DNA of 64,000 nucleotides from Bdellovibrionales bacterium RIFOXYA1_FULL_36_14 (GCA_001769975.1 MEPW01000025.1:1-64000); one strand, 5' to 3'; shown: positions 1-8,493, counted from the stretch's first letter. Numbers and translations: made by a program. The notes: a model not told the origin generated them from the sequence alone.

Positions 1-79
1 GTTTTTCAATTTTATTTTTTACGGTAGTTTCAATGTGTTGTGAAGATTCAATATGCCGATAAGATATTTTCAATTCCAT
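1..79 (-). CDS. hpf: Ribosome hibernation promoting factor (HPF/RaiA family), 5' part only
   Basis: The first 26 codons read MELKISYRHIESS followed by QHIETTVKNKIEK, the typical start of HPF/RaiA (sigma-54 modulation) proteins: a beta strand, then a helix ending in a lysine-rich KIEK. The ATG at 79 has a strong AGGAGG ribosome binding site at 84-89. Family members bind the 30S decoding centre and inactivate or dimerise ribosomes in starved cells. The gene runs off the left edge, so its length and any C-terminal dimerisation domain are unknown. It diverges from thyX. The family call rests on a short stretch but a good pattern match. Confidence 0.75.
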   Translation of the reverse strand, partial: MELKISYRHIESSQHIETTVKNKIEK

Positions 80-237
80 CAATCCTCCTGGATGCTTTCT
101 TCATGTCCTAAAATGATATCAATCAATTGGATTGTCGTCACACTATTTTCTTAATTGTCGCTTTGCGCATGTAAAAATACATTGCCCAAATAATAGCTTT
201 TATGGATAATTCATCAAATTAATTACAAAGGTCACCT

Positions 238-1041
238 ATGCAAGAAATAAAATGTTTGGATCACGGATTCGTCAGATTAGTTGATTATATGGGTAATGAT
301 TTTTCCATCACACAAGCGGCGCGCACCAGCTATGGAGATGGCACCAAATCCACCACCAAAGATAAAGCACTGATCCGCTACCTAATGAGACATCGCCATA
401 CCAGCCCATTTGAAATGGTCAGTTTTAAATTTCATTGCAAGATGCCCATCTTTGTAGCGAGACAATGGATACGACATCGTACGGCCAGTTTAAACGAGGT
501 ATCCGGCCGCTATAGTATTTTGCCTGAAGAATTTTACCTTCCCTCCAGAGAAGATATAAACTTTCAAAGCGACACTAACAATCAAGGAAGAAGTGAACAA
601 GCGGTGTCCCCTGAAATTATTGACTACACCTTGTCTAAACTGGAAAACACGTACAAAGAATGTCGTAAAACTTATGAAGATTTAATTGAAAAAGGTATCG
701 CCCGGGAAATTGCCCGGATTGCGCTACCACTTTCCCAATACACCGAATGGTATTGGAAAATGGATCTGCACAATTTACTGCACTTTTTGGCCTTAAGGCT
801 AGATAAACACTCACAAAAAGAAATCAGAGTGTACGCTGAAGCCATCAGAGACTTGATTAAACCTATTGTGCCGACCACATGGGAAGCCTTTGAAGATTAT
901 GTAATAAATGCCCATACTTTCTCAGGCCCTGAAGTAGAAATACTAAAAATGTTAATAAAAGATAATAGAAAAAATATTCCTGAAACAGTGTCAAATATTT
1001 CTAATCGAGAACTTGGAGAATTTAAAGCTTTTTTTAATTAA
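238..1041 (+). CDS. thyX: Flavin-dependent thymidylate synthase ThyX
   Basis: ThyX makes dTMP from dUMP using methylenetetrahydrofolate and NAD(P)H through FAD. The 267-residue protein carries the ThyX signature RHRTASLNEVSGRY near residues 79-92 (consensus RHRxxSxNExSxRY), which binds FAD and dUMP. Upstream, the helix with RHRHTSPFE and downstream RIALPLSQYTEWYW and NLLHFLALRLD also match the family. The length is slightly above the usual 220-250. A short AGGT-type ribosome binding site precedes the ATG. It is a single-gene unit between the divergent hpf and a glycosyltransferase. Use of ThyX suggests reliance on this route for thymidylate, but whether thyA exists elsewhere cannot be seen. 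Confidence 0.97.
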   Translation: MQEIKCLDHGFVRLVDYMGNDFSITQAARTSYGDGTKSTTKDKALIRYLMRHRHTSPFEMVSFKFHCKMPIFVARQWIRHRTASLNEVSGRYSILPEEFYLPSREDINFQSDTNNQGRSEQAVSPEIIDYTLSKLENTYKECRKTYEDLIEKGIAREIARIALPLSQYTEWYWKMDLHNLLHFLALRLDKHSQKEIRVYAEAIRDLIKPIVPTTWEAFEDYVINAHTFSGPEVEILKMLIKDNRKNIPETVSNISNRELGEFKAFFN

Positions 1042-1123
1042 TTTCTTCGTATAATAAAAACTAATTACCAATGTCTGATGGAAACGCTCAATAACCCGTG
1101 AATTTCAGATGTCATGAAAGAAA

Positions 1124-1151
1124 TTTCAATATATTAAGAAAATGATATAAT
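1124..1151 (+). promoter_or_regulatory. Extended -10 promoter immediately upstream of the glycosyltransferase ATG
   Basis: TGATATAAT (1143-1151) is a perfect extended -10. TTTCAA at 1124-1129 is a weak -35 with a 16-base spacer. The -10 ends only 7 bases before the ATG at 1159 and no Shine-Dalgarno sequence lies between, so transcription would start at or next to the start codon (a leaderless mRNA). Confidence 0.45.
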
Positions 1152-1158
1152 CTTCTAG

Positions 1159-2316
1159 ATGAAAAAAATAAAAGTCTTATATATTTCTGCCAATGGCTAT
1201 TTTGGTGGTGCAGAACAATTTGTTTACACTGCTGTTAAAAATCATATTGAATCTAAATCAATCTATGCAGAAATATTCTTTTTTAATAACGGAAATTTTG
1301 TTAATAAATGTCAGAATGAATTGATACCCTTTCACTTGTTACCATTTACATTTAGACTCTCGCATATTTTAAAACTGTTGCGAGCAATCATCTACCTTAG
1401 GAAATATTTAGTAGTTAATCATTTTGACATTATTCATTGTACCATGCCCTATCCTTTCATTGTAACAGTTATGGCAACTCTTTTTTTAAAAATAAAAATT
1501 ACTTGGTTTCAACATGGCCCTGTAGGACAATTTCTTGACTTAATTGCGAATTTATTACCGGTAGATAGAATATATTTTAATACTCAATTTTTACAAAATG
1601 AACATTTAAAAATGCTACGGTCAGGTCGTTACAAACATCTTCATAAAATAATTAATTACGGAATCATAAGAAAACAATGCGACACTCAAAAGGTTTTAAA
1701 CATTAAAAAATCATATGCCGATAATAAATTATTATTTTTAATTGCCGGAAGAATATCTCCCTGGAAAGGATATGAAAACGTTATTAAAGCAGTCAATATC
1801 CTGGTTAAAAATCATAAGGTAGATAATACTAAATTTCATCTACTAATTATTGGTGATTATACGATCAAAAAAGATAAACCATATGCAGATTCACTTAAAA
1901 AAAGTGTTCTACATTATAATCTCAGTCAATTTATAACCTTTCTAAGACATGTAGATGATTTAGAAAATTATATCAAAGCAAGTGACGTATTCATTCATGC
2001 ATCCACCATTCCTGAGCCGTTCGGGTTAGTTGTGGCAGAGGCCATGATTGAACATACTTTAGTTGTTGGTTCTGATGTTGGCGGTGTAACGTCAATACTC
2101 CAAAATAATGTTACAGGACTAAGTTTTCCGTCTACCAAAACTAATTGTTTTAATGAACTTGCTGATATTTTAAATACAATTATAGCTCATCCTCATAATT
2201 ACAAAAATTTAACTGAAAATGCATATCAACAAATTATTGCTAATTACTCTGTAGAGCAGATGATAAAAAATCTAGAAACTGATTACCTTATGCTTTGTGA
2301 AGGAAATTATGAATGA
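1159..2316 (+). CDS. GT4-family glycosyltransferase (GT-B fold)
   Basis: This 385-residue protein would transfer a sugar from a nucleotide-sugar donor to a lipid or glycan acceptor; the acceptor cannot be predicted. The N-terminus has the GT4 acceptor-domain pattern YISANGYFGGAEQFV. The C-terminal Rossmann domain has GRISPWKGYENVIKAV, then ASTIPEPFGLVVAEAM (the EPFGLV...E nucleotide-sugar motif) and GSDVGGVTSIL. No signal peptide or membrane segment is seen, so it is probably cytosolic or peripheral. It overlaps the following methyltransferase gene by a few bases, suggesting one transcript. The gene looks AT-richer than thyX, which would fit horizontal exchange of surface-glycan genes, though I did not compute base composition. 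Confidence 0.9.
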   Translation: MKKIKVLYISANGYFGGAEQFVYTAVKNHIESKSIYAEIFFFNNGNFVNKCQNELIPFHLLPFTFRLSHILKLLRAIIYLRKYLVVNHFDIIHCTMPYPFIVTVMATLFLKIKITWFQHGPVGQFLDLIANLLPVDRIYFNTQFLQNEHLKMLRSGRYKHLHKIINYGIIRKQCDTQKVLNIKKSYADNKLLFLIAGRISPWKGYENVIKAVNILVKNHKVDNTKFHLLIIGDYTIKKDKPYADSLKKSVLHYNLSQFITFLRHVDDLENYIKASDVFIHASTIPEPFGLVVAEAMIEHTLVVGSDVGGVTSILQNNVTGLSFPSTKTNCFNELADILNTIIAHPHNYKNLTENAYQQIIANYSVEQMIKNLETDYLMLCEGNYE

Positions 2317-3025
2317 ATTAAAACAATTTCGAAAAAATGCTTCCTTGAAATCGATTGGAAAATCCTCCGATTTAATTTTGCAAGCAATTTTAAATGAATT
2401 AAAAATTTTAGATCTTCAAAATATTCATTCTATTTTAGACATTGGTTGTGGAACTGGTGATTTATTAAAAAGTCTAAAAACTATCTATCCGTATGCAAAA
2501 CTATCTGGTGTTGATTACACAGATTTTTCAAATCTTGGAAATGATGGTATTAATTTTTATCAACATGATTGTAACCAAAACTTTCCTACAAGTCTTACAA
2601 ATTATGATTTAATCATATCCAGTGAAGTTATTGAACACCTTGAAAATGGCAGACATTTTATCAGAGAAATTTTAAAAATGCTTAATTGGAATGGAACACT
2701 TATCTTATCAACACCAAATCCAGAATCGATTACCAGTATTCTTTCTTATATTTGTAGAGGTTACCACAGCGCTTTTGGACCTAATGATTATCCTGCTCAT
2801 ATTAATTCATATACATTGTTTGAGCTGTCGAACATTTTAATGGAAACAAAAAAAATTCAAAATTTATCACACAAATATATTAGAAATGGCCGTATTCCAC
2901 ATTCAAAAAGGCTTTGGAACGATCTCTTTCCTTGTTTCAATGGTAAACGTTTCTCCGATAATTACATTGTTATTGCGCAAAATTTTCTACCAATCACCTC
3001 ATCGAAAACGCATATACCCAGATAA
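2309..3025 (+). CDS. Class I SAM-dependent methyltransferase (UbiG-like fold)
   Basis: Motif I is ILDIGCGTGDLLKSL and the post-I acidic strand is LSGVDYTDF. DLIISSEVIEHLENG is motif IV and WNGTLILSTPNPES is motif V, which together define a class I methyltransferase of the kind often found with glycan or lipid biosynthesis genes. The start is placed at ATG 2309, which has AAGGAA just upstream; an in-frame GTG at 2297 would lie further inside the glycosyltransferase gene. Its 3' end abuts a remnant of another glycosyltransferase. The substrate is unknown; pairing with the glycosyltransferase suggests sugar or polyketide-like O-methylation of a surface molecule, which is inference. Confidence 0.85.
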   Translation: MNELKQFRKNASLKSIGKSSDLILQAILNELKILDLQNIHSILDIGCGTGDLLKSLKTIYPYAKLSGVDYTDFSNLGNDGINFYQHDCNQNFPTSLTNYDLIISSEVIEHLENGRHFIREILKMLNWNGTLILSTPNPESITSILSYICRGYHSAFGPNDYPAHINSYTLFELSNILMETKKIQNLSHKYIRNGRIPHSKRLWNDLFPCFNGKRFSDNYIVIAQNFLPITSSKTHIPR

Positions 3026-3096
3026 CCCATAACTACTCTATGGATCAGATGATTAAAAGATTGCTAGAAGATTTTCAGACACTTGGTTTAGATTAA
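3026..3096 (+). pseudogene. 3' remnant of a second GT4 glycosyltransferase gene
   Basis: Directly after the methyltransferase stop, an open frame ending at TAA 3094-3096 encodes NYSMDQMIKRLLEDFQTLGLD. This matches the C-terminus of the upstream glycosyltransferase (NYSVEQMIKNLETDYLML) residue by residue over most of its length, and the DNA is also similar. There is no start codon with a ribosome binding site and no room for the rest of a gene. It is best read as the tail of a lost or recombined paralogue. Confidence 0.7.
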
Positions 3097-3108
3097 AAGA
3101 AAAATTAA

Positions 3109-3148
3109 CCTCCCCAAAATCCACATCTGCTTTGACATAATGGGGAGG
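3109..3148. repeat. Inverted repeat with 8-base arms
   Basis: CCTCCCCA (3109-3116) and TGGGGAGG (3141-3148) are perfect inverted arms around a 24-base loop, between the glycosyltransferase remnant and the convergent 3165-3668 gene. There is no clear T tract on either side, so it may be a weak terminator or mRNA end structure. Confidence 0.35.
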
Positions 3149-3164
3149 CTTCTCACTAAGGGTT

Positions 3165-3668
3165 TTAGAAATAGACTGACATATTAAACAAATGAAAGGT
3201 CCAAGGGTTATAAGCAGGATAACTTTCAAAATATTTTTGATATTCGACGAAAACATTCCATGAAATATTTTCGGCTAATGCAAATCTTTTTCCTAAACGT
3301 AAAGAATATAGCCCATCAGAATTTGAATATGAACTTAATCGCCATTTAGAATAATCAAGTCCGATTAATCCAGACAAAAAGATACTCTTATTAATTTCAG
3401 AACTTAAATTATAAGTGATGCCAGTTGAAATATTCAAAGCGTGTATTTGTTCTGATTTAGCATAACTTAATTCTTGCACAATCTGAATTTTTTGGGAAAC
3501 CAAATGACCGTACGAACCTCCCAGCGAAAATATCAATCGATCATTATCATCTACGCCGGCCTCAGCATTCACATCTCCGGCCACCATATGCCTTTTATCC
3601 CACGCAAATGATTGCCAAGAATAAAAAAGCAATACTAATAAAAAGACATAGCTACCCACAAACTTCAT
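3165..3668 (-). CDS. Secreted protein, probable small outer-membrane beta-barrel, function unknown
   Basis: The 167-residue product begins with a signal peptide (MKFVGSYVFLLVLLFYSWQSFAWD, cleavage likely after SFA). The rest alternates polar and hydrophobic residues in short strands (IFSLGGSYGHLV, ELSYAKSEQIHALNISTGITYNL, LSGLIGLDYSKWRLS) and ends in an aromatic residue (MSVYF). These are features of small porin-like outer-membrane proteins. The start is supported by AAGGAGGACTT just before the ATG. It follows, in the same direction, the 343-residue secreted protein. I do not recognise a named family. Confidence 0.7.
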   Translation of the reverse strand: MKFVGSYVFLLVLLFYSWQSFAWDKRHMVAGDVNAEAGVDDNDRLIFSLGGSYGHLVSQKIQIVQELSYAKSEQIHALNISTGITYNLSSEINKSIFLSGLIGLDYSKWRLSSYSNSDGLYSLRLGKRFALAENISWNVFVEYQKYFESYPAYNPWTFHLFNMSVYF

Positions 3669-3717
3669 AAGTCCTCCTTAAAATTAATTTTTGATTATAA
3701 CTTTTAGAAACTAATCG

Positions 3718-4749
3718 CTACATATCTGACAGGAACAAATAAACACAATAAATATTATCCTTAAATATTGCGTAGATTGTCGTTCTTTTATTTTCAATTT
3801 CTTCATCACTCAATAGAGTAATGGTGAATTTCTTAGTCAACTCGTTAAAAGCCTCCTCATCCTCTACATATAAACGCCCTCTAAGTCTTAAGTGCGCTAG
3901 AGCATATTTTACCATTTGATCAACATCTTGTTTTGGTAAAGTCATCGAATGGTTTATTATTATATCAAGAAATTTATCGCATATTTCCTTTTGAAACGAA
4001 CGTTTTTCTTCCCAAGAACTCCAAGGACTGAAATATTTATCTACAATATTCAAATAATAGAAAGTCATATATTTAAACATTTGATACAAGTTCCCTTCCT
4101 GAAGAAAATACTTAGTCACATCCATTAAAGTATATGCCAGTTTCTCTCCTTCACCTTTGCTGTGATATTCTTTTGCGGTCTCAATAAATTTTTTATCCAA
4201 AGGTAACCTGATATGTTGAGACATTCGTCGCAGATAATTCGAGCCAAACTTTTCTTCTAAAACATAGGTGTACAAATTGGTTACGAGAATTGATCCAATC
4301 TCATCTAACCAACCATGATTAACAATACCCAATTTATGACCGCTCTCGTGAATAACATTCACGATGGCCTCTGATTCAGAAACCGAATATTTCAAATAAT
4401 AAGCAAGACTTATCTTGATAATATTGGAATTAGGAATATTGATGGCAGCCTTTTCCTTTCCAAACTCCATCAACATTTCTGGAACTTGTTCAAACTTCAT
4501 ATCCCTAATTAGTCCAGGCCATCTTTTAATATAAAGGTTAAGCACATCCCTGATTTCACTATTTGTAAAATGTTTATCAATAAATTTTGGGGAAAGTTTA
4601 GACATTATTATATATGAATTATTCTTGGCCAATATATATCTTGAAAGATGATTATCACCACCATTACCGGTTTCATTACCCATTAATATTGCGGCAAAAC
4701 TGTTAAATGAATATAAAATAAAAATTAGTGACATAATTGAGACTTTCAT
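3718..4749 (-). CDS. Secreted putative metallopeptidase-like protein with HESGH motif
   Basis: The 343-residue protein has a signal peptide (MKVSIMSLIFILYSFNSFAA) and a GNETGNGGD sequence just after it; a GNGGD stretch behind the signal peptide is, to my knowledge, common in secreted proteins of predatory Bdellovibrionota. Residues 134-145 read HESGHKLGIVNH. This resembles the zinc-metzincin motif HExxHxxGxxH but with one extra residue before the last histidine, so catalysis is plausible but unproven. No known peptidase family is evident from the rest. Its ATG overlaps the stop of the TIGR02147 regulator (ATGA), and AAGGAG precedes it, so the two are translationally coupled. Confidence 0.65.
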   Translation of the reverse strand: MKVSIMSLIFILYSFNSFAAILMGNETGNGGDNHLSRYILAKNNSYIIMSKLSPKFIDKHFTNSEIRDVLNLYIKRWPGLIRDMKFEQVPEMLMEFGKEKAAINIPNSNIIKISLAYYLKYSVSESEAIVNVIHESGHKLGIVNHGWLDEIGSILVTNLYTYVLEEKFGSNYLRRMSQHIRLPLDKKFIETAKEYHSKGEGEKLAYTLMDVTKYFLQEGNLYQMFKYMTFYYLNIVDKYFSPWSSWEEKRSFQKEICDKFLDIIINHSMTLPKQDVDQMVKYALAHLRLRGRLYVEDEEAFNELTKKFTITLLSDEEIENKRTTIYAIFKDNIYCVYLFLSDM

Positions 4750-5492
4750 TTTTTCTCCTTATAATTAGCATTTCGAGTGAGAGGGAATAATTGTATTGAT
4801 AATTTATAGACTTCCTCTTTCTTACCGGTTTCCAAGAGTTTTGCTATTTTTTTTCTAAAGTTTTTGATCATTTTTTTGGCATGTGGAATTTTAGATAGAT
4901 TGATTGCCATCGTAACAGTCGAAAAGTCTCTAATTTCCACGGGGTCATTAATTACTGAATCTTTTGCCAGTTCTAAGGTTTGAATGGTATGATTTTTGAG
5001 AGAAACATTAGCAATATCAGTAGGTGTGGTATATTGCAGACTATTGACCACTACTTTGCCCTCATGCAAAGTTAAAAGCTCTAATTTTAATAGAATTTCT
5101 AAAGCTTGCTTGGCATTTTCCAAACTGATGTTTAATCTTTTTGAAATCCATCTTGCATCAGCTTTAAAATCGTCAATTTCCGCCAAGGATAAAATGGCAA
5201 AATAATACCACTGTGAAATCACTTTAAAATAATCCAGACTTAAAGTTATTTGTTGATTATTTTTATCTTTCTTACTTAGAATATTATCTACTTCTACCGG
5301 GCTGACACAAAGAGAGTCCAAAATCTTCTTGCCCATTTTTCGCGTTATCACTCTCTTCCCATTTAATATTTCAGATACTGCCGATGGCTGAAGTTTCATC
5401 TTACGAGCAAAGGCCCTTAGGGAAAATGCTGGGTTTCTAGTTTTAGCCTCAGCAAAGGAAATTGATAATTTTTTTATTATTTCTTCTTGCAT
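4746..5492 (-). CDS. TIGR02147-family transcriptional regulator
   Basis: The N-terminus contains a Cro/C1-type helix-turn-helix (FSLRAFARKMKLQPSAVSEILNGKRVITRKMGKKIL). Next comes the TIGR02147 core (YFKVISQWYYFAILSLAEI, then a winged-helix-like WISKRLNISLENAKQALEILLKLELL), and then the conserved STVTMAINLSKIPHAKKMIKNFRKKI region. This family is abundant in Fibrobacter and Bdellovibrionota. The start is set at ATG 5492; a TTG at 5510 would add six residues and neither has a clear ribosome binding site. It is co-transcribed with the secreted HESGH protein and diverges from the AOR operon, so it may control either; this is inference. Confidence 0.85.
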   Translation of the reverse strand: MQEEIIKKLSISFAEAKTRNPAFSLRAFARKMKLQPSAVSEILNGKRVITRKMGKKILDSLCVSPVEVDNILSKKDKNNQQITLSLDYFKVISQWYYFAILSLAEIDDFKADARWISKRLNISLENAKQALEILLKLELLTLHEGKVVVNSLQYTTPTDIANVSLKNHTIQTLELAKDSVINDPVEIRDFSTVTMAINLSKIPHAKKMIKNFRKKIAKLLETGKKEEVYKLSIQLFPLTRNANYKEKK

Positions 5493-5535
5493 AATAAATT
5501 TATAAAGCAACCAAACTAATCACGCAACTGTTTTT

Positions 5536-5550
5536 AGAACAAAGTGTTCT
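5536..5550. promoter_or_regulatory. Perfect inverted repeat AGAACA-N3-TGTTCT, candidate operator
   Basis: AGAACAAAGTGTTCT is a perfect dyad located between the TIGR02147 regulator and the AOR operon. A further AGAACA half-site follows at 5562-5567, within AGAACAGCTGT. The position fits an operator for the divergent helix-turn-helix regulator, but no binding data exist. Confidence 0.45.
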
Positions 5551-5709
5551 AAATTACAAATAGAACAGCTGTATAACTGACGTATCAAAAATGTATGTTG
5601 AGTAGAAATTTTAAACAAATCTGTATCACCTTTAGCCAACTACTAATTAGAAAAACTTATTTCGCACACAGTCTTTTTAACGAAAATGCCCAGTATAACA
5701 CCTTTTACG

Positions 5710-5738
5710 TTCTATTTTTCACAGCAATTTGCTATAGT
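5710..5738 (+). promoter_or_regulatory. Putative sigma-70 promoter for the AOR operon
   Basis: TATAGT at 5733-5738 is a good -10. The hexamer 17 bases upstream (TTCTAT, 5710-5715) is a poor -35. A GGGAGG ribosome binding site stands ahead of ATG 5779, leaving a leader of roughly 35 bases. Confidence 0.3.
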
Positions 5739-5778
5739 GACTGCATCCAGAAATTCTAAATAGAGATAGGGAGGAAAA

Positions 5779-8493
5779 ATGCAGCATCATGAGCATATCC
5801 TTAAGTTAAAAAAGTCCCATACACCATATCATCAATTCACTTTTGATAAAGTCAAACTCCATCGTGGATATTCCAATCGCATTTTACGCATTGATCTTTC
5901 TAAAAAAGAAACCACGATTTTGCCAGTCACTCAAGAGATGAAAGATCTTTTTGTGGGGGGTAAGGGTTTTGATATGTGGCTAACCTTCCAAGAAATTGAT
6001 CAAGACACCAAATGGGACAGCGATAATAATCCAATTTGTTTTTCCGTAGGACCTTTAGGTGGAACTACTTCTTTTCCTGGGGCGGGTAAAACTATCGTGA
6101 CCGCCATCTCGCCGGCCACGGCCTCCATTATGGATTCTAATGTCGGAGGATATTTTGGACCTTATCTGAAATTCGCAGGTTTTGATGCCATGGTAATTGT
6201 GGGTAAGGCCCAAGCGGATTCCATCATCTACATTGATGCTGTCAAGGGCAGTTTATCCATTGAAGCGGCACCACTTGAACAACTAGACTCTCACATCATC
6301 GCCGAAGACCTTACCGATATATACGCTGATGATGATTTAGATAAAAGAAATATCTCGGTCGTATCTGCCGGATCTGCTAGTGAACATTCCAGGATGGGAT
6401 TATTAAACTTTTCTTTTTTTGATTGGAGAAGAAATGTTGCCAGATTTAAACAAGCAGGTCGGGGTGGAATTGGTACAGTTTTTAGAAACAAAAAATTAAA
6501 GGCCATAGTTATTAAAAATAATGGAATAACACCAGCATGGACTGTAGCTGAGAGTAAGGTTGCCAAAAATACTAGGCCTAAAAAGATTATCGAAACCACT
6601 TGTAAAAATGAAATCAGTAAAATTGATGCCGTTATCACCAAATGGAATAGTAATCCTGACTATTTAATTGAAATTATGCATCACCTAATGAGTGAGTTTA
6701 AATATATTTCGAAAACATCCATCGACCGACTTAACTTTCACCTTAAAGTTCCTAAATCCTATATCTATCAAGTTGCGACTTTTTACGATGCTTTCTCCCT
6801 TGAGCCCAAAGGTGAAAAAACCATTCAAGTTTGTATGGGACCTGGATGTCATGCTAAAGGTGCTCAAACCGTACTCGATACCTTCAAAAAAGAACTCGGT
6901 ATTAAAGAAGGAGAAACCACTCCTTGCCAAAAATACACCCTGCTTGCCAGCAACTGTCTGGGGGCCTGCGATAAAGCACCACTAGTTAAAATCAATGACC
7001 AAATATATGGCAAAGTAAATCCTACGGACGTTAAATTGATTTTAAGTGGCGATTTTTCTAACGAATCTGCACTGGAATCCCCTGAGATTATCCAGATGCC
7101 AAACCATACCCCTGTATGCGCCTGTGGCGGAGATAAACATTTTTCAACTTTTAAAAAGCTACTTAAAGAAAATAATGCTCAAAATATTATTGATCTCCTA
7201 ACCGAGTCAAAATTAAAAGGCCGAGGTGGTGCGGGTTTTCTTACGGGTAAAAAGATGCAAACTGTTTTTGATACCCATCTTGAAAAAAAGCTTGATTCAG
7301 TGATTGTGGTTAATAGTGCCATTTTTGAACTAGATCCACTTAACGTAATTGAAGGTATTCTAATCAGTGCACTTGCAGTCAGGGCCAATGTTGGTTTTAT
7401 TTGTTTTAGAAATGAACATTTACCAGCATTACTTAAAATGAACGATGCCATTAAGTGGGCCCAAGCCAAAAATTTTTTAGGAAAAAATATTTTAGGAAGT
7501 CATTTTTCCTTTGATCTCCAAGTGCGCCACGGTGCAGGCAGTTTCGTCAGTGGAGAATCCAGCGCGCTCCTGCAAACCCTGGTTGGAAGAGTTGGTGAAC
7601 CCAAGGCCAAATATATAAAACTTGCCGAAGTTGGTTTCAAAAAAAGACCAACACTCGTTTGCAATATTGAAACTATCGCCAATATCCCTCAGATTATCGA
7701 AAAAGGGGTCAGATGGTTTACCAGTATTGGAAAACACTCCGCCGGAACCAAACTGCTATCAATATCTGGAGATGTTAAAAATCCAAGTTTTGTAGAAGTT
7801 CCTTTTGGTACGACAATCAATGAAGTCATTCAAAACGCCTGTGGTGGTGTCAGTAATCCCAAGAAGCGTAGTCTCAAATTTGTGCAAGTGGGAGGACCAA
7901 CCGGCGGTTATCTTCCAGCCAGTATGCTTGAACAAAAAATCGACTATGATTCCTTAAAAGAAGTTGGGGCAATTATCGGATCAGGACTCATCAGTGTCAA
8001 AAATGATCGAAAATGTTTGATTGATTCCTTACTTTATCAAGTAAATTTTCTTGCCAACGAATCTTGCGGGAAATGTACCCCATGTAGAGAAGGTCTAAAT
8101 AAAGCAAAAGCCATTTTACAAAATATTGCCAAAGGTAAAGGTTCAACAAGCCAGCTTGACCTTTTAGAAGATATCGCCACCACCATGCAAGAAACTTCGC
8201 TTTGTCAGTTTGGCAAAACTGCTAGCAATCCGATCTTATCGGCACTTAGATATTTTAAAGAAGATTTTATCTCTCACTTGGAGCATAAAATCTGTGCATC
8301 TGGAGTTTGCAAGGAGCTTACTAAATTTCATATCAATGATAAATGCACGGGATGTACTTTGTGTGCTAAAGTTTGTCCAACAGGATGTATTGCCTCAAAG
8401 AAAAAGGAACTCCACATAATCGATCAACAAAAATGTATTAAGTGTGGGGCTTGCTTTGATGCTTGTAACTTTAAAAGCGTGGAGGTGAGATAA
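5779..8493 (+). CDS. Hybrid oxidoreductase: AOR N-terminal domain + NuoE + NuoF + 2x[4Fe-4S] ferredoxin
   Basis: The 904-residue protein has four modules. Residues 30-246 are an AFOR_N (pterin-binding) domain: GYSNRILRIDL, VGGKGF, GPLGGTTSFPGAGKT, SNVGGYFGPYLKFAGFDA, AGRGGIGTVFRNKKLKAIVIK. Residues 265-420 are NuoE-like with [2Fe-2S] cysteines C352, C357, C393 and C397. Residues 440-845 are NuoF-like with GRGGAGFLTG (481-490) and the N3-type [4Fe-4S] ligands C763, C766, C769 and C809. Residues 850-904 are a ferredoxin with two CxxCxxCxxxC motifs (856-866 and 886-896). The usual NuoF loop with the DExEPGT flavin/NADH residues is shortened to NSAIFELDP (512-520), and GEETAL is GESSAL. The AOR C-terminal domain is in the next gene, joined by a TAATG overlap with GGAGG before it, so both probably form one soluble complex that passes electrons between a W/Mo-pterin site and a flavin. 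The substrate is unknown. Confidence 0.9.
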   Translation: MQHHEHILKLKKSHTPYHQFTFDKVKLHRGYSNRILRIDLSKKETTILPVTQEMKDLFVGGKGFDMWLTFQEIDQDTKWDSDNNPICFSVGPLGGTTSFPGAGKTIVTAISPATASIMDSNVGGYFGPYLKFAGFDAMVIVGKAQADSIIYIDAVKGSLSIEAAPLEQLDSHIIAEDLTDIYADDDLDKRNISVVSAGSASEHSRMGLLNFSFFDWRRNVARFKQAGRGGIGTVFRNKKLKAIVIKNNGITPAWTVAESKVAKNTRPKKIIETTCKNEISKIDAVITKWNSNPDYLIEIMHHLMSEFKYISKTSIDRLNFHLKVPKSYIYQVATFYDAFSLEPKGEKTIQVCMGPGCHAKGAQTVLDTFKKELGIKEGETTPCQKYTLLASNCLGACDKAPLVKINDQIYGKVNPTDVKLILSGDFSNESALESPEIIQMPNHTPVCACGGDKHFSTFKKLLKENNAQNIIDLLTESKLKGRGGAGFLTGKKMQTVFDTHLEKKLDSVIVVNSAIFELDPLNVIEGILISALAVRANVGFICFRNEHLPALLKMNDAIKWAQAKNFLGKNILGSHFSFDLQVRHGAGSFVSGESSALLQTLVGRVGEPKAKYIKLAEVGFKKRPTLVCNIETIANIPQIIEKGVRWFTSIGKHSAGTKLLSISGDVKNPSFVEVPFGTTINEVIQNACGGVSNPKKRSLKFVQVGGPTGGYLPASMLEQKIDYDSLKEVGAIIGSGLISVKNDRKCLIDSLLYQVNFLANESCGKCTPCREGLNKAKAILQNIAKGKGSTSQLDLLEDIATTMQETSLCQFGKTASNPILSALRYFKEDFISHLEHKICASGVCKELTKFHINDKCTGCTLCAKVCPTGCIASKKKELHIIDQQKCIKCGACFDACNFKSVEVR

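Noticed and set aside
672-878. Minus-strand ORF inside thyX
   Set aside because: Shadow of the thyX reading frame; no ribosome binding site and no domain.
3053-3256. Minus-strand 67-codon ORF across the glycosyltransferase remnant
   Set aside because: Overlaps the secreted-protein gene 3165-3668 and the remnant in other frames; no ribosome binding site seen.
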